Origin: DASUPK01 sp963819715
Lineage (GTDB): Bacteria; Actinomycetota; Thermoleophilia; Solirubrobacterales; 70-9
Length of the DNA stretch: 64,000 nt
Assembly: GCA_963819715.1 (NCBI GenBank)
Contig: CAWFXE010000001.1
Location: 186,001-250,000, forward strand
Direction: 5' to 3'
Position 1 is the stretch's first letter, and each line of letters begins with the position of its first letter. The position numbers were made by a program, and so were the translations under genes. Under the pieces are notes generated by a model that worked only from the letters and a program-made list of their open reading frames with translations, did not search any database and was not told where the DNA came from. Below are positions 16,121-25,190 of the stretch, piece after piece.

Positions 16121-17028
16121 GTTCCCCAGATTCTTCCGCCCTTGCGCAGGCCGGCGCGGGCGCCCACCCACCACGCGATCTGGCGCATCAGGTCGTACCA
16201 GGCGTCCTCGATCCAGCGGGTCTCGCCGCGGCCGCGGGCCTTCGCGGTGAGGACGATTCCGAGGCCGCGGGCGGTGCGGCCGATCTCCTTGGCGCGGGGC
16301 GGCTTGACCTGGTGGCCCCCCATCGCCTCGAACTTGGCGCCGACCAGGCCGGCGCCGTAGGCCCAGCCGAGCTGCTGGCGAAAGAAGCCGAGCTGGGTCG
16401 TGCGGTTGCGGTGGCGGGCGGTTGCCGTCTCCGCGAAGGCGAGGCGGCGACCGCTCCGCTCCTGGAAGCGGAGGCCGAGCTCGACATCCTGGGCGCGCGT
16501 CATGTGGGGGTCGAAGGGGCCGATGCGGTCGATCACCTCGCGGCGGTAGGCCGCGTTGGCGGTGATCGGATAGGCCGGGTTGGAGTTGAAGGCGAATTGC
16601 TGCCAATTGCCGAGCATGCGGGCCACCTGGCGCTCGGTCGGAGTCGTGGCGGGCGCGTGCTCGAGGTTGCCTCCCACCGCGCCGACCTCCGGGTCCTCGA
16701 AGGGACGAACGAGCTCGGCGAGCCATTGGGGCTCGACTAGGCAGTCGGCGTCCACGAAGGCGAGGATCTCGCCCGTGCTCTCGGCGATGCCGCGGTTGCG
16801 CGCGTTGGAGACGCCGGGCTCTGGCTCGTGGAGGTAGCGGACTGGGCGCTCGTGGATCTGGACCGCGGTGCGGTCGGTCGAGGCGTTGTCGACGATGAGG
16901 ATCTCCCGGCGCTCCGGCGGGTAGTCGGTTGAGAGGATCGCGTCGATGCAGTCTCCGATCGTGTCCTCGCCGTTGCGGACGGGGACGATGACCGAAACGG
17001 TCGGCTGATCGGCGGGCACCCGGGTCAC
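16117..17028 (-). CDS. Family 2 glycosyltransferase
   Basis: 303 residues. A GT-A fold begins TVSVIVPVRNGEDTI, with nucleotide-binding DNASTDRT, the metal-binding DxD-type motif FVDADC (near 95), ANAAYRREV and the acidic AQDVELGLR. The C-terminal region is amphipathic and may contact the membrane. It transfers a sugar from a nucleotide donor; the acceptor is unknown. Confidence 0.88.
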   Translation of the reverse strand: MTRVPADQPTVSVIVPVRNGEDTIGDCIDAILSTDYPPERREILIVDNASTDRTAVQIHERPVRYLHEPEPGVSNARNRGIAESTGEILAFVDADCLVEPQWLAELVRPFEDPEVGAVGGNLEHAPATTPTERQVARMLGNWQQFAFNSNPAYPITANAAYRREVIDRIGPFDPHMTRAQDVELGLRFQERSGRRLAFAETATARHRNRTTQLGFFRQQLGWAYGAGLVGAKFEAMGGHQVKPPRAKEIGRTARGLGIVLTAKARGRGETRWIEDAWYDLMRQIAWWVGARAGLRKGGRIWGT

Positions 17029-17050
17029 GGGCGCAAGTTAGCCGCGGAGG

Positions 17051-17614
17051 CTAGGAGCCCGCGCGCTCGAGCTCGGCTTCGGCCCGTTCCAGCTCGGCGG
17101 ACCAGGCCTCGGCAGAGTCGGGAGTGGCGGGCTCGGGCAGCCGCTCCTCGTCGTGGGCGTGCTGGGCGTACGCGCTGACGAGCACGTCCTCGACCGAGAG
17201 GTCGGATGCCTCCCGTGCCTCGGCGGCAGCGAGGCGGCGGCGGGTCGCCTGGACGTCGCGGACCTCCTCGGCCAGGGGGCGCTCCGGGAGGGTCTCGCCC
17301 CCCGCGCCATCTCGCAGCAGTCCCGTCTCGAGATACCCCTCGAGGGTGCGGACCTCCCGGCGGGAGGCGCGACGCGGCTTGCGGGGGTTGGCGCCTGTGA
17401 AGGCATCCCAGGCGCGGGCGAAGGTTCCGAAGTTGGTGCGGCCGCCGTTGCGGTGCGCCGCCAGCATCGGGCAGACGCCTCCGCGCTTGTCGACGTAGGC
17501 GCCGACGATCACGCGGTTGGAACGGATGCCCCGCAGCATCGCCTGCTTCGTGCCGTTCGGCATGGCGCTGACGGAGTTGCGGAGGCGCTCGGCGTTGTTG
17601 CGTCGCGTTGCCAC
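17051..17614 (-). CDS. Conserved hypothetical protein
   Basis: 187 residues. The N-terminal half is basic and contains CPMLAAHRNGGRTNFGTFARA; the C-terminal half is acidic and helical. It is divergent from the glycosyltransferase at 17653 with about 40 bp between them. I recall similar proteins in related actinobacteria but no function. Confidence 0.6.
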   Translation of the reverse strand: MATRRNNAERLRNSVSAMPNGTKQAMLRGIRSNRVIVGAYVDKRGGVCPMLAAHRNGGRTNFGTFARAWDAFTGANPRKPRRASRREVRTLEGYLETGLLRDGAGGETLPERPLAEEVRDVQATRRRLAAAEAREASDLSVEDVLVSAYAQHAHDEERLPEPATPDSAEAWSAELERAEAELERAGS

Positions 17615-17652
17615 GGATCACAGGATGGCGGTGACGCCCTAGGGTCCGCGCA

Positions 17653-18903
17653 ATGGGCCGTTCAGATCGCCTGAGGCTGCTCGTGGCCGCATTCGGGGAT
17701 CCCGGGCACGCGTTCCCGGCGATCGCGCTGGCCCGGGAGCTTGGGCGGCGCGGCCACGACGTGCTGGTAGAGACCTGGGAGCGGTGGCGGGAGCCGGTCG
17801 AGGCCGAGGGGCTGGCATTCACCGGGGCGCAGGAGTACACGGTGTTTCCGCCGCCGGGCCCCGATACGCACGACGGGCAGACGGCCGCGGCCGCGGCGCG
17901 GGCGCTGGCCCGGTTGATGGAGGAGTTCGAGCCGGATCTGGTGGTGAGCGACATCCTGACGCTGGCGCCGACGCTCGCCGCGGAGGTGGCCGGGGTGCCG
18001 CACGCGACCTTGATCCCGCACGTCTATCCCGTGCAGCAGCCTGGGATGCCGCTGTACTCGCTCGGGCTGCGACCGCCGCGGACGGGGTTCGGGCGGGCGG
18101 CGTGGCGAGCGACCGGGCCGCTCCTGGGGATGGGGCTGCGCCGAGGCCGTGATGAGCTCAACGAGACCAGGGCCCGGTTGGATCTGCCGCCGATCGAGCG
18201 GTTTCACGGCGGGATCAGCGAGCTGCTCGCGATCGTGGCGACGTTCCCGCAGCTCGAGTACCCGCGAGAGTGGCCCGCGCACGTGCGGGTGACCGGACCG
18301 CTGTTCTTCGAGCTGCCCGGCGAGGAGATCGAGATCCCCGAGGGCGACGAGCCGCTGGTGGTGATCGCGCCGAGCACGTCCCAGGATCCGGAGTGCGAGC
18401 TGCTGCGGGCCGCGCTCGACGGGCTGGCGGACGAGTCGGTGCGGGTGCTGGCGACGACTAACCGGCATCGGCCGGAGCGGCCGATCGAGGTGCCCGCCAA
18501 CGCGACGCTGGTCGATTGGCTGCTCTATTCGCAGGCGATGCCGGCGGCGGACGCGGTGATCTGCCACGGCGGGCACGGAACCGTGATCAGGGCGCTGGCC
18601 GCCGGAAAACCGCTGCTGGTCTGCCCGTCCGTCGGCGACATGGGTGAGAACGCGGCGAGGGTGGCGTGGTCGGGGACCGGGCTTTCGGTGCCGCGACGGT
18701 TGCTGTCACCACGGGCGATCAGGCTGGCCACCCGGCGGCTGTTGAATGAGTCTGGGTTCCGAGGTCGGGCATTTGGCGTGGCCGAGTGGTCGCGGGCTCA
18801 TGATGGAGCAGGCGCCGCTGCCGATCTCGTCGAAAGAGCGGCCTACAATGGCGTGACTCCCGGGCCTCTCCCGGGCAGTTCATCTCGGTCCCCCGTGTTG
18901 TAA
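17653..18903 (+). CDS. Family 1 (UGT/MGT-like) glycosyltransferase
   Basis: 416 residues, GT-B fold. The N-terminal domain begins LRLLVAAFGDPGHAFPAIAL, and the C-terminal donor-binding domain has VDWLLYSQAMPAADAVICHG and GHGTVIRALAAGKPLLV, the signature of macrolide-type glycosyltransferases. The final residues (GSSSRSPVL) are encoded within the tRNA-Asn gene and the stop lies in its D arm, so the C-terminus overlaps the tRNA by 15 bases. The acceptor is unknown. Confidence 0.85.
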   Translation: MGRSDRLRLLVAAFGDPGHAFPAIALARELGRRGHDVLVETWERWREPVEAEGLAFTGAQEYTVFPPPGPDTHDGQTAAAAARALARLMEEFEPDLVVSDILTLAPTLAAEVAGVPHATLIPHVYPVQQPGMPLYSLGLRPPRTGFGRAAWRATGPLLGMGLRRGRDELNETRARLDLPPIERFHGGISELLAIVATFPQLEYPREWPAHVRVTGPLFFELPGEEIEIPEGDEPLVVIAPSTSQDPECELLRAALDGLADESVRVLATTNRHRPERPIEVPANATLVDWLLYSQAMPAADAVICHGGHGTVIRALAAGKPLLVCPSVGDMGENAARVAWSGTGLSVPRRLLSPRAIRLATRRLLNESGFRGRAFGVAEWSRAHDGAGAAADLVERAAYNGVTPGPLPGSSSRSPVL

Positions 18904-18959
18904 TGGCAGCAAACTTGACTGTTAATCAAGGAGTCCTGGTTCGAATCCAGGCGGGGGAG
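18889..18959 (+). tRNA. tRNA-Asn (GUU)
   Basis: 71-nt cloverleaf with acceptor TCCCCCG/CGGGGGA, anticodon stem CTTGA/TCAAG around loop CTGTTAA (anticodon GTT), T arm CCTGG-TTCGAAT-CCAGG and discriminator G, as expected for Asn. No CCA is encoded. The upstream glycosyltransferase gene overlaps its first bases. Confidence 0.95.
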
Positions 18960-18983
18960 CTTCAGGCAGCACCGCTCGGCGGT

Positions 18984-19694
18984 TCATGCAGCGAGTCTTA
19001 GTCGAGCGGCAGCGGGAACTTCCGCCACGCCGTTCTCGACCTCGGCGTGGCAGTTAGCGCAGAGCAGATCGCATTTATGGGCTTCCGCTCGGGACTTCTC
19101 GAGCGAACGGGTGACGCCCTCACGACTAAGGGCGAACAGCTTCGTCTTCCTATCGCGATGATGGAACTCGAGTGCCGCAAGGCATCGGCTGTATCCACAG
19201 ATAAGGCATGCACCTCCGGCCTCCTCGACCAGTATTCGCTTCTGCTCACGACGGGATTCTGCAACGGCCTCCGCTCGACAGCGCTTACATCGGATCCTGT
19301 TGCCGTTCTCGAGGATATGCATCGTCATCCCATGCCTCCGACACGGCACTTCGACTTCGCGCTCGCCGGCCAGTCGAGCCCGTTTCGCTGCGGCTCTCCT
19401 CCGGCCTCCCGCGGTTGTACCGAGGCCGTACTTCTCTATCCAGTAGCGGACTGTCGCGACCCCGCGGTCAAGCTCGGTTGCGATCTCGCGGAGCGTCGCA
19501 CCTTCAGCGTGGAGCTCTCGTAATTGGTCCTCAGGAATCGGCCCGCGGCGCAGATGCCGCTGTCGATTCACCGGCTTCAAACCATGCTTCTTGAGGTGGT
19601 AGCTGATCGTCGACGGGCTGCGCCCGACGCGCTTGCCGATCTTCTCCAGTGAAAGACCCTCAGCCAGAAATTGCTCGAGCTCTCTTTTGGACAT
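18984..19694 (-). CDS. HNH endonuclease with two HTH motifs
   Basis: 236 residues. Two helix-turn-helix motifs (KIGKRVGRSPSTISYHLKKH near 17-36 and EIATELDRGVATVRYWIEKY near 70-90) precede a zinc ribbon (CRRH, CKRC) and an HNH nuclease (CLICGY, EFHHRDR, CDLLCANCHAEVE). The plan resembles free-standing homing-type HNH nucleases of actinobacteria. It sits 25 bp beyond tRNA-Asn, in convergent orientation, which fits a mobile nuclease at a tRNA locus. Confidence 0.82.
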   Translation of the reverse strand: MSKRELEQFLAEGLSLEKIGKRVGRSPSTISYHLKKHGLKPVNRQRHLRRGPIPEDQLRELHAEGATLREIATELDRGVATVRYWIEKYGLGTTAGGRRRAAAKRARLAGEREVEVPCRRHGMTMHILENGNRIRCKRCRAEAVAESRREQKRILVEEAGGACLICGYSRCLAALEFHHRDRKTKLFALSREGVTRSLEKSRAEAHKCDLLCANCHAEVENGVAEVPAAARLRLAA

Positions 19695-19807
19695 TTGCAG
19701 ACATTTTCAGGGCCCAGTCGGATGGAGCCTGCCCAGAATAGTGCCCAAATGCAGGGGAAATGTGACGTCGGCCGGGCGGAAGTGTGGCGAATGCGTAACG
19801 AATCGAG

Positions 19808-21583
19808 CTAGGCGGCTTCCGGCCAGGTACCGCCGTGAGCGATCCGACTCGAGATGCTTGCTCGCTCCCTTGACAGCTGCCGATGCTTCTCATAGTCACC
19901 GGCCTCCTGCGCGGCGGCGATCAAGCCCTCCAGGCGCTGGAGCTCCAGCAGGTCGAAGTTGAGCTGCATCGCGCCCTCCGATGCGGGCTCGCTCTCCGCC
20001 CTCATCACCAGCTCGGTGATCAGCGACGTCAGCGCCGGATCGTCCCTCGGCAGCCCGTCCATCGGGTCCGCCAGGTTCGTCCGCAGCCACGCCAGCGCCG
20101 GCTGCCCCGACAGCGACAGGTGCTCTTCCGTGAGCCGGTCGATGAACGCCTGACCCTCCCCCGGCTTCGCGAGGCACATCGCCAGCAGCGCCCGCTCGCG
20201 CGTCTCGCGCGGGGTCAGGGAAACGGCGACCGGCTTCGGCGGCTTCGCCCCGTTGCCATCGCCCGTCGGCGCCGCGCTGGCCTCCGGGGCCGAGCGCACC
20301 CGCGCCAGAACCAGGCTCGCATCCGTGTCGAGCCGATCGGCGATCTTCCGGACCAGCTCGTCGAATCCGAGAGCCGTCTCCCCCATCGCCTTCAGCACCG
20401 GCCCGACCTCCTCCAGCACCCGCTCCCGCCCGGTGACCGTTCCGAGATCCCCGCGTCCGAGCGCGACATCGACCCGGAAGCTCGGCAGGTCGATCGCGTC
20501 CTCCACCAGCTTCATGAATCGGTCGAGCGTTCCCTCCTTCAGCATGTCCGCCGGGTCCTCCCCATCGGGCATGGCCGCGACGCGCAACTCGAGGCTCTTG
20601 CCCGCGGCCACCTTCTGCGCGCGGATCATCGCGTCCGCCCCGGCCCTGTCCGCGTCGAGCGCGAGCACCACGGACTCCGTCAGCCCGGCGAGCATCGTGA
20701 TTTGCTCCGGCGTGATCGCCGTCCCCATGATCGCCACGGCCTCCTCCACCCCGGCCTGGTGCAGGGCCAGCACGTCGGTGTAGCCCTCCACCACGATCGC
20801 CCGCCGCGCCTTCGCGATCGGCCCGCGCGCCCGGTCGATGCCATAGAGCGTGTGGCTCTTGCGGTAGAGCTCGCCCTCAGGCGAGTTCATGTACTTCGGC
20901 TGCGAGTCCGGACTCAGCGCCCGCGCGCCGAAGCCGAGCACGCGCCCGCGCTGGTCGCGGATCGGGAAGGTGATCCTGTTCCTGAAACGGTCGTAGTGGC
21001 CGCCCTGCCGCCCCTTCAGGATCAACCCGGCCGCGAGCAGCTCGTCGGTCTTGAAGCCCGCCCGCTGGCTCCCGGTCAGAACCTGGTCCCAGGGGCTCGG
21101 CGCCATTCCGACGCCGAACCGCCGCAGCACGTCCTCCCCCAGACCACGCTCAACCAGGTAGGCCCGAGCCTTGTCGGCCTTCTGCGACTCCCACAAGTAG
21201 CGCTCGTAGAACTTCGCCGTCCGCTCCAGCAGCTCCCACAGCCGCGCCTTCCTCCGGCGCCTCGCCTCGGCCTGCGGATCCTCGTTCTCCCGCTCGATCT
21301 CGACGCCGTAGCGCTCGGCGAGCGACTCGACCGCTTCGGGGAAACCCAGCCCCTCCTTCTCCTCGACGAAGCTGAAGACGTCACCCTTTGCCTCGCAACC
21401 GAAGCAGTAGTAGAGCTTGTCGCGTGGATTTACCTTGAACGAAGGAGTTCGCTCGTCGTGGAACGGGCAATTGCCCCAGTAGTCCTGGCCGCGCTGTGAG
21501 AGGTCGGTGTAAGCCGAGACGATCTCGACGATGTCCGCCGCCTCCTTCACCCGGTCCTTGCTCTCGTCCGTGAACTTCGCCAT
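19808..21583 (-). CDS. dnaG: DNA primase
   Basis: 591 residues, the usual DnaG size. The N-terminal CHC2 zinc finger has Cys39, His42, Cys60 and Cys63 (NCPFH, CFGC). The RNA polymerase core carries the TOPRIM motifs VVEGYTDVLA and LALDADRAG. The C-terminal region (from about 440) is the helicase-binding part. It synthesises Okazaki fragment primers with DnaB. It begins just downstream of dgt on the same strand. Confidence 0.97.
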   Translation of the reverse strand: MAKFTDESKDRVKEAADIVEIVSAYTDLSQRGQDYWGNCPFHDERTPSFKVNPRDKLYYCFGCEAKGDVFSFVEEKEGLGFPEAVESLAERYGVEIERENEDPQAEARRRRKARLWELLERTAKFYERYLWESQKADKARAYLVERGLGEDVLRRFGVGMAPSPWDQVLTGSQRAGFKTDELLAAGLILKGRQGGHYDRFRNRITFPIRDQRGRVLGFGARALSPDSQPKYMNSPEGELYRKSHTLYGIDRARGPIAKARRAIVVEGYTDVLALHQAGVEEAVAIMGTAITPEQITMLAGLTESVVLALDADRAGADAMIRAQKVAAGKSLELRVAAMPDGEDPADMLKEGTLDRFMKLVEDAIDLPSFRVDVALGRGDLGTVTGRERVLEEVGPVLKAMGETALGFDELVRKIADRLDTDASLVLARVRSAPEASAAPTGDGNGAKPPKPVAVSLTPRETRERALLAMCLAKPGEGQAFIDRLTEEHLSLSGQPALAWLRTNLADPMDGLPRDDPALTSLITELVMRAESEPASEGAMQLNFDLLELQRLEGLIAAAQEAGDYEKHRQLSRERASISSRIAHGGTWPEAA

Positions 21584-21592
21584 CAGTCCAAT

Positions 21593-22591
21593 CTACTTCC
21601 GGGCAACGAGTGCCTCGTACGTGCTGAGGCAAAAACGGTCGGTCATTCCGGCGATGTAGTCGGTCACGCGCTGCACCGGACCGGCATCCGGGTCCGTCGC
21701 CGGCACCTCGTCCAGGTTCGCGAGGTAATGGTCGAACAGCGTCCGCAGAGCCACCCGCGCGTACTCCTGCTCGGCGCGAGCCTCCTCTCCCAGGTAGACC
21801 CGGTCGAACATGAACTTCCGCAGGCGCAGCATGGCTCCGCCGATCTCGTCGCTCTGCGCGACGTCCCCCTCGGCCCGCGAGCGCCGCACCATGTCCTGAA
21901 CCAGCAGGTCGATCCGCTGCGCCCCCGTCTCTCCGAGCAGCTCGATCTGCTCCGTCGGCAGATCGGCCTGCGCGATGATCCCCGCCCTCAGTGCGTCGTC
22001 GATGTCGTGGTTGATGTACGCGACCCGGTCCATGATCCGCACGACCCGCCCCTCCAGGGTCGCGGGCTTCCCCGAGCTCGTGTGATTGAGGATCCCGTCC
22101 CTGACTGGCTCGGTCAGATTGAGCCCGCGCCCGTCGCGTGCCAGCTCGTCCACCACCCGCAGTGAGTGCTCGTTGTGCCTGAAGCGCATCCCGTGCTCCT
22201 GGAGCGCCTCGTCGAGCACTTCCTCGCCGATGTGCCCGAAGGGCGGATGCCCGAGGTCATGCCCCAGCCCGATCGCCTCGGTCAGGTCCTCGTTCAACGC
22301 CAGCGCCCGCGCCACCGTCCGCGAGATGAAGCAGGCCTCGAGCGTGTGCGTGAGCCGGGTCCGATAGTGGTCCCCCTCCGGAGCCACGAACACCTGCGTC
22401 TTGTGCTTCAGGCGCCGGAACGCCTTCGAGTGCACGATGCGGTCGCGGTCGCGCTGGAACGGAGTCCGCACCGGGCTGTCGGCCTCGGGCTCCCGGCGCC
22501 GCGCCGGATACGACGGCACGGCGAGGTCCCAGAGGTACTCGGCCTCCCAGGAGCGAACGCGATCTTCAAGCGTCTCCGTGTGCGTTGGCAT
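21593..22591 (-). CDS. dgt: Deoxyguanosinetriphosphate triphosphohydrolase-like protein
   Basis: 332 residues from ATG 22591 (MPTHTETL); a longer frame upstream overlaps the SDR promoter and is less likely. The HD-domain metal ligands appear as RLTHTLEACFISR, GLGHDLGHPPFGH and INHDIDDALRAG, the dGTPase arrangement. It hydrolyses dGTP to deoxyguanosine and triphosphate. The dgt-dnaG order is common in actinobacteria. Confidence 0.93.
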   Translation of the reverse strand: MPTHTETLEDRVRSWEAEYLWDLAVPSYPARRREPEADSPVRTPFQRDRDRIVHSKAFRRLKHKTQVFVAPEGDHYRTRLTHTLEACFISRTVARALALNEDLTEAIGLGHDLGHPPFGHIGEEVLDEALQEHGMRFRHNEHSLRVVDELARDGRGLNLTEPVRDGILNHTSSGKPATLEGRVVRIMDRVAYINHDIDDALRAGIIAQADLPTEQIELLGETGAQRIDLLVQDMVRRSRAEGDVAQSDEIGGAMLRLRKFMFDRVYLGEEARAEQEYARVALRTLFDHYLANLDEVPATDPDAGPVQRVTDYIAGMTDRFCLSTYEALVARK

Positions 22592-22667
22592 GCCTCTCGA
22601 TGTTCGCACCCGGCCCGGCACATCCGCCGGGACGCGGCCCGCGAGGTTTGGAAATAGGCTCCCGCCC

Positions 22668-23427
22668 GTGTCAGAGACGGCACTGATCACCGGAGCGTCG
22701 GCCGGAATCGGCGAGGAGTTCGCCCGCCAGCTGGCCGCCCGGGGCTACGACCTGATCCTGGTCGCGCGGCGGAAGGACCGGCTCGAGAAGCTCGCAAAAG
22801 AGCTGCCGACCAAGGTCACGGCAATCGAGTGCGACCTCGCCGCGGAGGCCGACAAGCTGCCGGCCAAGGTGAAGCGACGGGGCCTGCAGGTGGACCTGCT
22901 GGTCAACAACGCGGGCTTCGGCCTGCGGGGCCGCTGTTCTGGAGCTCGATTCCAAGCGCGAGGCCGAGATGGTGCGGGTCAACTGCGAGGCGGTCGTCAC
23001 GCTGACTCACGCGTTCGTTCCGGGAATGGTCGAGCGCGGCCGGGGCGGCGCGATCACCGTCGCCAGCACCGCCGGCATGCAGCCCCTCCCCTACGAGGCG
23101 ACCTACGGCGCCACCAAGGCCTTCGCCATCTCCTTCATGGAGGCCCTCTGGATGGAGCTGCGCGGCAGCGGCGTGACGCTCACGGTGGTCAACCCCGGCC
23201 CGGTGAAAACCGAATGGCAGGAGGTGGCCGGCCACACCGAGGACACGCCGTTGCCGCCCGGCATGATCAGTGCCGAGCGCTGCGTCAAGGACGCCCTCCG
23301 CGCCTACGACCGCAAGAAGCGATCGGTGGTCACCGGCCGCTTCTTCCCCTGGTTCATGCGCGCCAGCAAGGCGCCGAAGGGCGTCAAGCTCCGCGTCACG
23401 GAGCGGATGTACCGCCCACCTACATAA
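22668..23427 (+). pseudogene. Short-chain dehydrogenase, one frameshift
   Basis: Starts with GTG 22668 and reads ETALITGASAGIGEEFARQL, then VDLLVNNAGFGLRG. Near 22935 the frame breaks and continues one frame over as LELDSKREAEMVRVNCEAVV, with YEATYGATKAF (Tyr-x3-Lys) and NPGPVKTEW. The full protein would be about 253 residues. No other disruption is seen, so this could be a recent mutation or an assembly indel. Confidence 0.8.
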
Positions 23428-23508
23428 GGTCGCGGCCACAAGCGGCCGCCCCACGTAAGTCGCTATGGGCTTCGCCCTGCGCTCCGAAATGGAGCGGCCT
23501 GGTGGCCG

Positions 23509-24234
23509 CTAGGCCGCCGCGCGCAGGTGCACGTGCGCGTGGTGCTCCAGCGTCTCGGTGATCGCGCGATCGGCCTGTGCCGCCACCCGCCGGTCCGCCT
23601 CCGGGGCCTCCGCCAGGGGACGGGCCAGCGCCTCGACCATAAACTGGTGCGCCTCCTCGCTGAACGGGAAGCCCTCGCCCTCGCAGCTCGCGCAGACCAC
23701 CCCGCCGGCGGAGCCGGAGAACGCCGCCAGGTGCTCCGCCTCCCCGCAGCTGGCGCAGCTCGCCAACTCGGGTGAGAACCCCGCCGCCAGCGCCAGCTTG
23801 AGCCTGAAAGCGAGCGCGGCACCGGGAGCGCTGGCCCCCTCGGGGTCGGAGTCGAGCAGCCCCAGGTAGGTGCATAGCAGGTTGTACGCGGCCTCATTCG
23901 GCTCGCCCGAGTCGAGCAGCCGCAGCACCGCATCGCAGGCCCGCCCGGCCGATCCCAGCGCCGCCCCATTCGAGCGCAGCGCCCCGTGTCCCTGGACGGT
24001 CGACGCGCCGGTCACCGTGAACAGATCGCCCCGCCCCTCATAGAGGACGAGGTCGAGCCGGAAGAACGGCTCCAGCCGCCCCCCGAACCGCGACTTAGGC
24101 CGTCGCGACCCCTTCGCAATCGCCCCGATCCGCCCTCGCGTCGCGGAGTAGAGATGGACGATCCGATCGGCCTCGCCGTAGCGGATGCTGCGGAGCACGA
24201 CGGCCTCGGTCTTGAAGTTCCCGGGCATGACCAT
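23509..24234 (-). CDS. recO: DNA repair protein RecO
   Basis: 241 residues from ATG 24234 (or 24228). The N-terminal OB fold begins FKTEAVVLRSIRYGEADRIV and contains GSRRPKSRFGGRLEPF, the RecO signature. The C-terminal helical domain carries a four-cysteine zinc finger (CASC, CASC). It works with RecF and RecR to load RecA onto gapped DNA. The longer upstream frame overlaps the next gene and is rejected. Confidence 0.94.
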   Translation of the reverse strand: MVMPGNFKTEAVVLRSIRYGEADRIVHLYSATRGRIGAIAKGSRRPKSRFGGRLEPFFRLDLVLYEGRGDLFTVTGASTVQGHGALRSNGAALGSAGRACDAVLRLLDSGEPNEAAYNLLCTYLGLLDSDPEGASAPGAALAFRLKLALAAGFSPELASCASCGEAEHLAAFSGSAGGVVCASCEGEGFPFSEEAHQFMVEALARPLAEAPEADRRVAAQADRAITETLEHHAHVHLRAAA

Positions 24235-24260
24235 CAAAGCTGCCGCAGCGCCCGGACAGA

Positions 24261-25190
24261 TCAGACCTCGCGCACCGCGTCCCGGATCGCCGCGGCCGTG
24301 ACCGTCGCCGCGGCCGCGCCGATCTGGAACGGGGCGAACTGGTCCGGCGCGCCCCGCCCGGAGGCGAGGCAGAAGACGACGTCGCCGTCGACCGGCGTGA
24401 AGACCGGGTCGATGGCGCGACCCATCCCAGCCGTGGCAGCCCGTGCCACGATCGAGCACTGCCGCTTGTCGAGCGCCGCGTCCGTGCAGACGACGACCGG
24501 GGTCGAGTTGCCCTCGGGGACCCGGAACTCCGGCGGCTGCTCCATCGCCGCGATCAGCTCGGCGCCCCGCAGCTCCTCGCCCTCCTCGCCCCTCGGACCG
24601 GCGAGCGCCGAGCCGTCCTCGTCGATCACGTCGCCGGCGGCATTCACCGTCGCGATCGCGGCCACGGTGTGCCCGGTCCCCGTGACCAGCGCCGCGTACC
24701 CCACCCCGCCCCGGCTGGCGCGCTCGCGGCCGAGCAGCTTGCCCACCGTCGCGCCGGTCCCGGCCCCCACCGCCCCGCGCTCGGGGACGCCCTCGCGAGC
24801 CGCCTCGCAGGCCGCGTAGCCCTGGTTCGCACCCGGCCGCACGTCTCCCTCGCCCGAGGGCAGGTCGTAGATCACCGCCGCGGGCACGATCGGCACCCGC
24901 CCGTACGGAGTGAAGTAGCCGCGGTCGTGATCCTCGAGCCAGCGGACCACCCCGTCGGCGGCCGCCAGCCCGAAGGCGCTGCCGCCCGTCATCAGGATGG
25001 CGCTGGCCTCATCAGCGTTCGCGAGCGGCCGCAGGGTGTCCGTCTCCCGTGTCCCGGGCCCCCCGCCGTGCACGCAGACGCCGCCGCGTGTCTCCGGCGG
25101 CGGGATCACGACAGTGCAGCCCGTCCCACCGGCTGCGTCGGACCAGTGCCCGACCGCGAAGCCATCGGGGAGGGCGACGAGGCCGGTCAT
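24261..25190 (-). CDS. P1 family (S58) peptidase / DmpA-like
   Basis: 309 residues. The N-terminal core has GFAVGHWSDAAGGTGCTVV and MTGGSAFGLAAADGVV, with PGANQGYAA and GAVGAGTGATVGK. The predicted nucleophile region is EGNSTPVVV, where the S58 precursor is cleaved. The family includes L-aminopeptidase/D-esterase and related amidohydrolases. It overlaps mutM by four bases on the same strand. Confidence 0.87.
   Translation of the reverse strand: MTGLVALPDGFAVGHWSDAAGGTGCTVVIPPPETRGGVCVHGGGPGTRETDTLRPLANADEASAILMTGGSAFGLAAADGVVRWLEDHDRGYFTPYGRVPIVPAAVIYDLPSGEGDVRPGANQGYAACEAAREGVPERGAVGAGTGATVGKLLGRERASRGGVGYAALVTGTGHTVAAIATVNAAGDVIDEDGSALAGPRGEEGEELRGAELIAAMEQPPEFRVPEGNSTPVVVCTDAALDKRQCSIVARAATAGMGRAIDPVFTPVDGDVVFCLASGRGAPDQFAPFQIGAAAATVTAAAIRDAVREV

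Noticed and set aside
19883..21499. A 538-codon plus-strand ORF
   Set aside because: Antisense shadow of dnaG, Arg/Leu-rich, no motifs.
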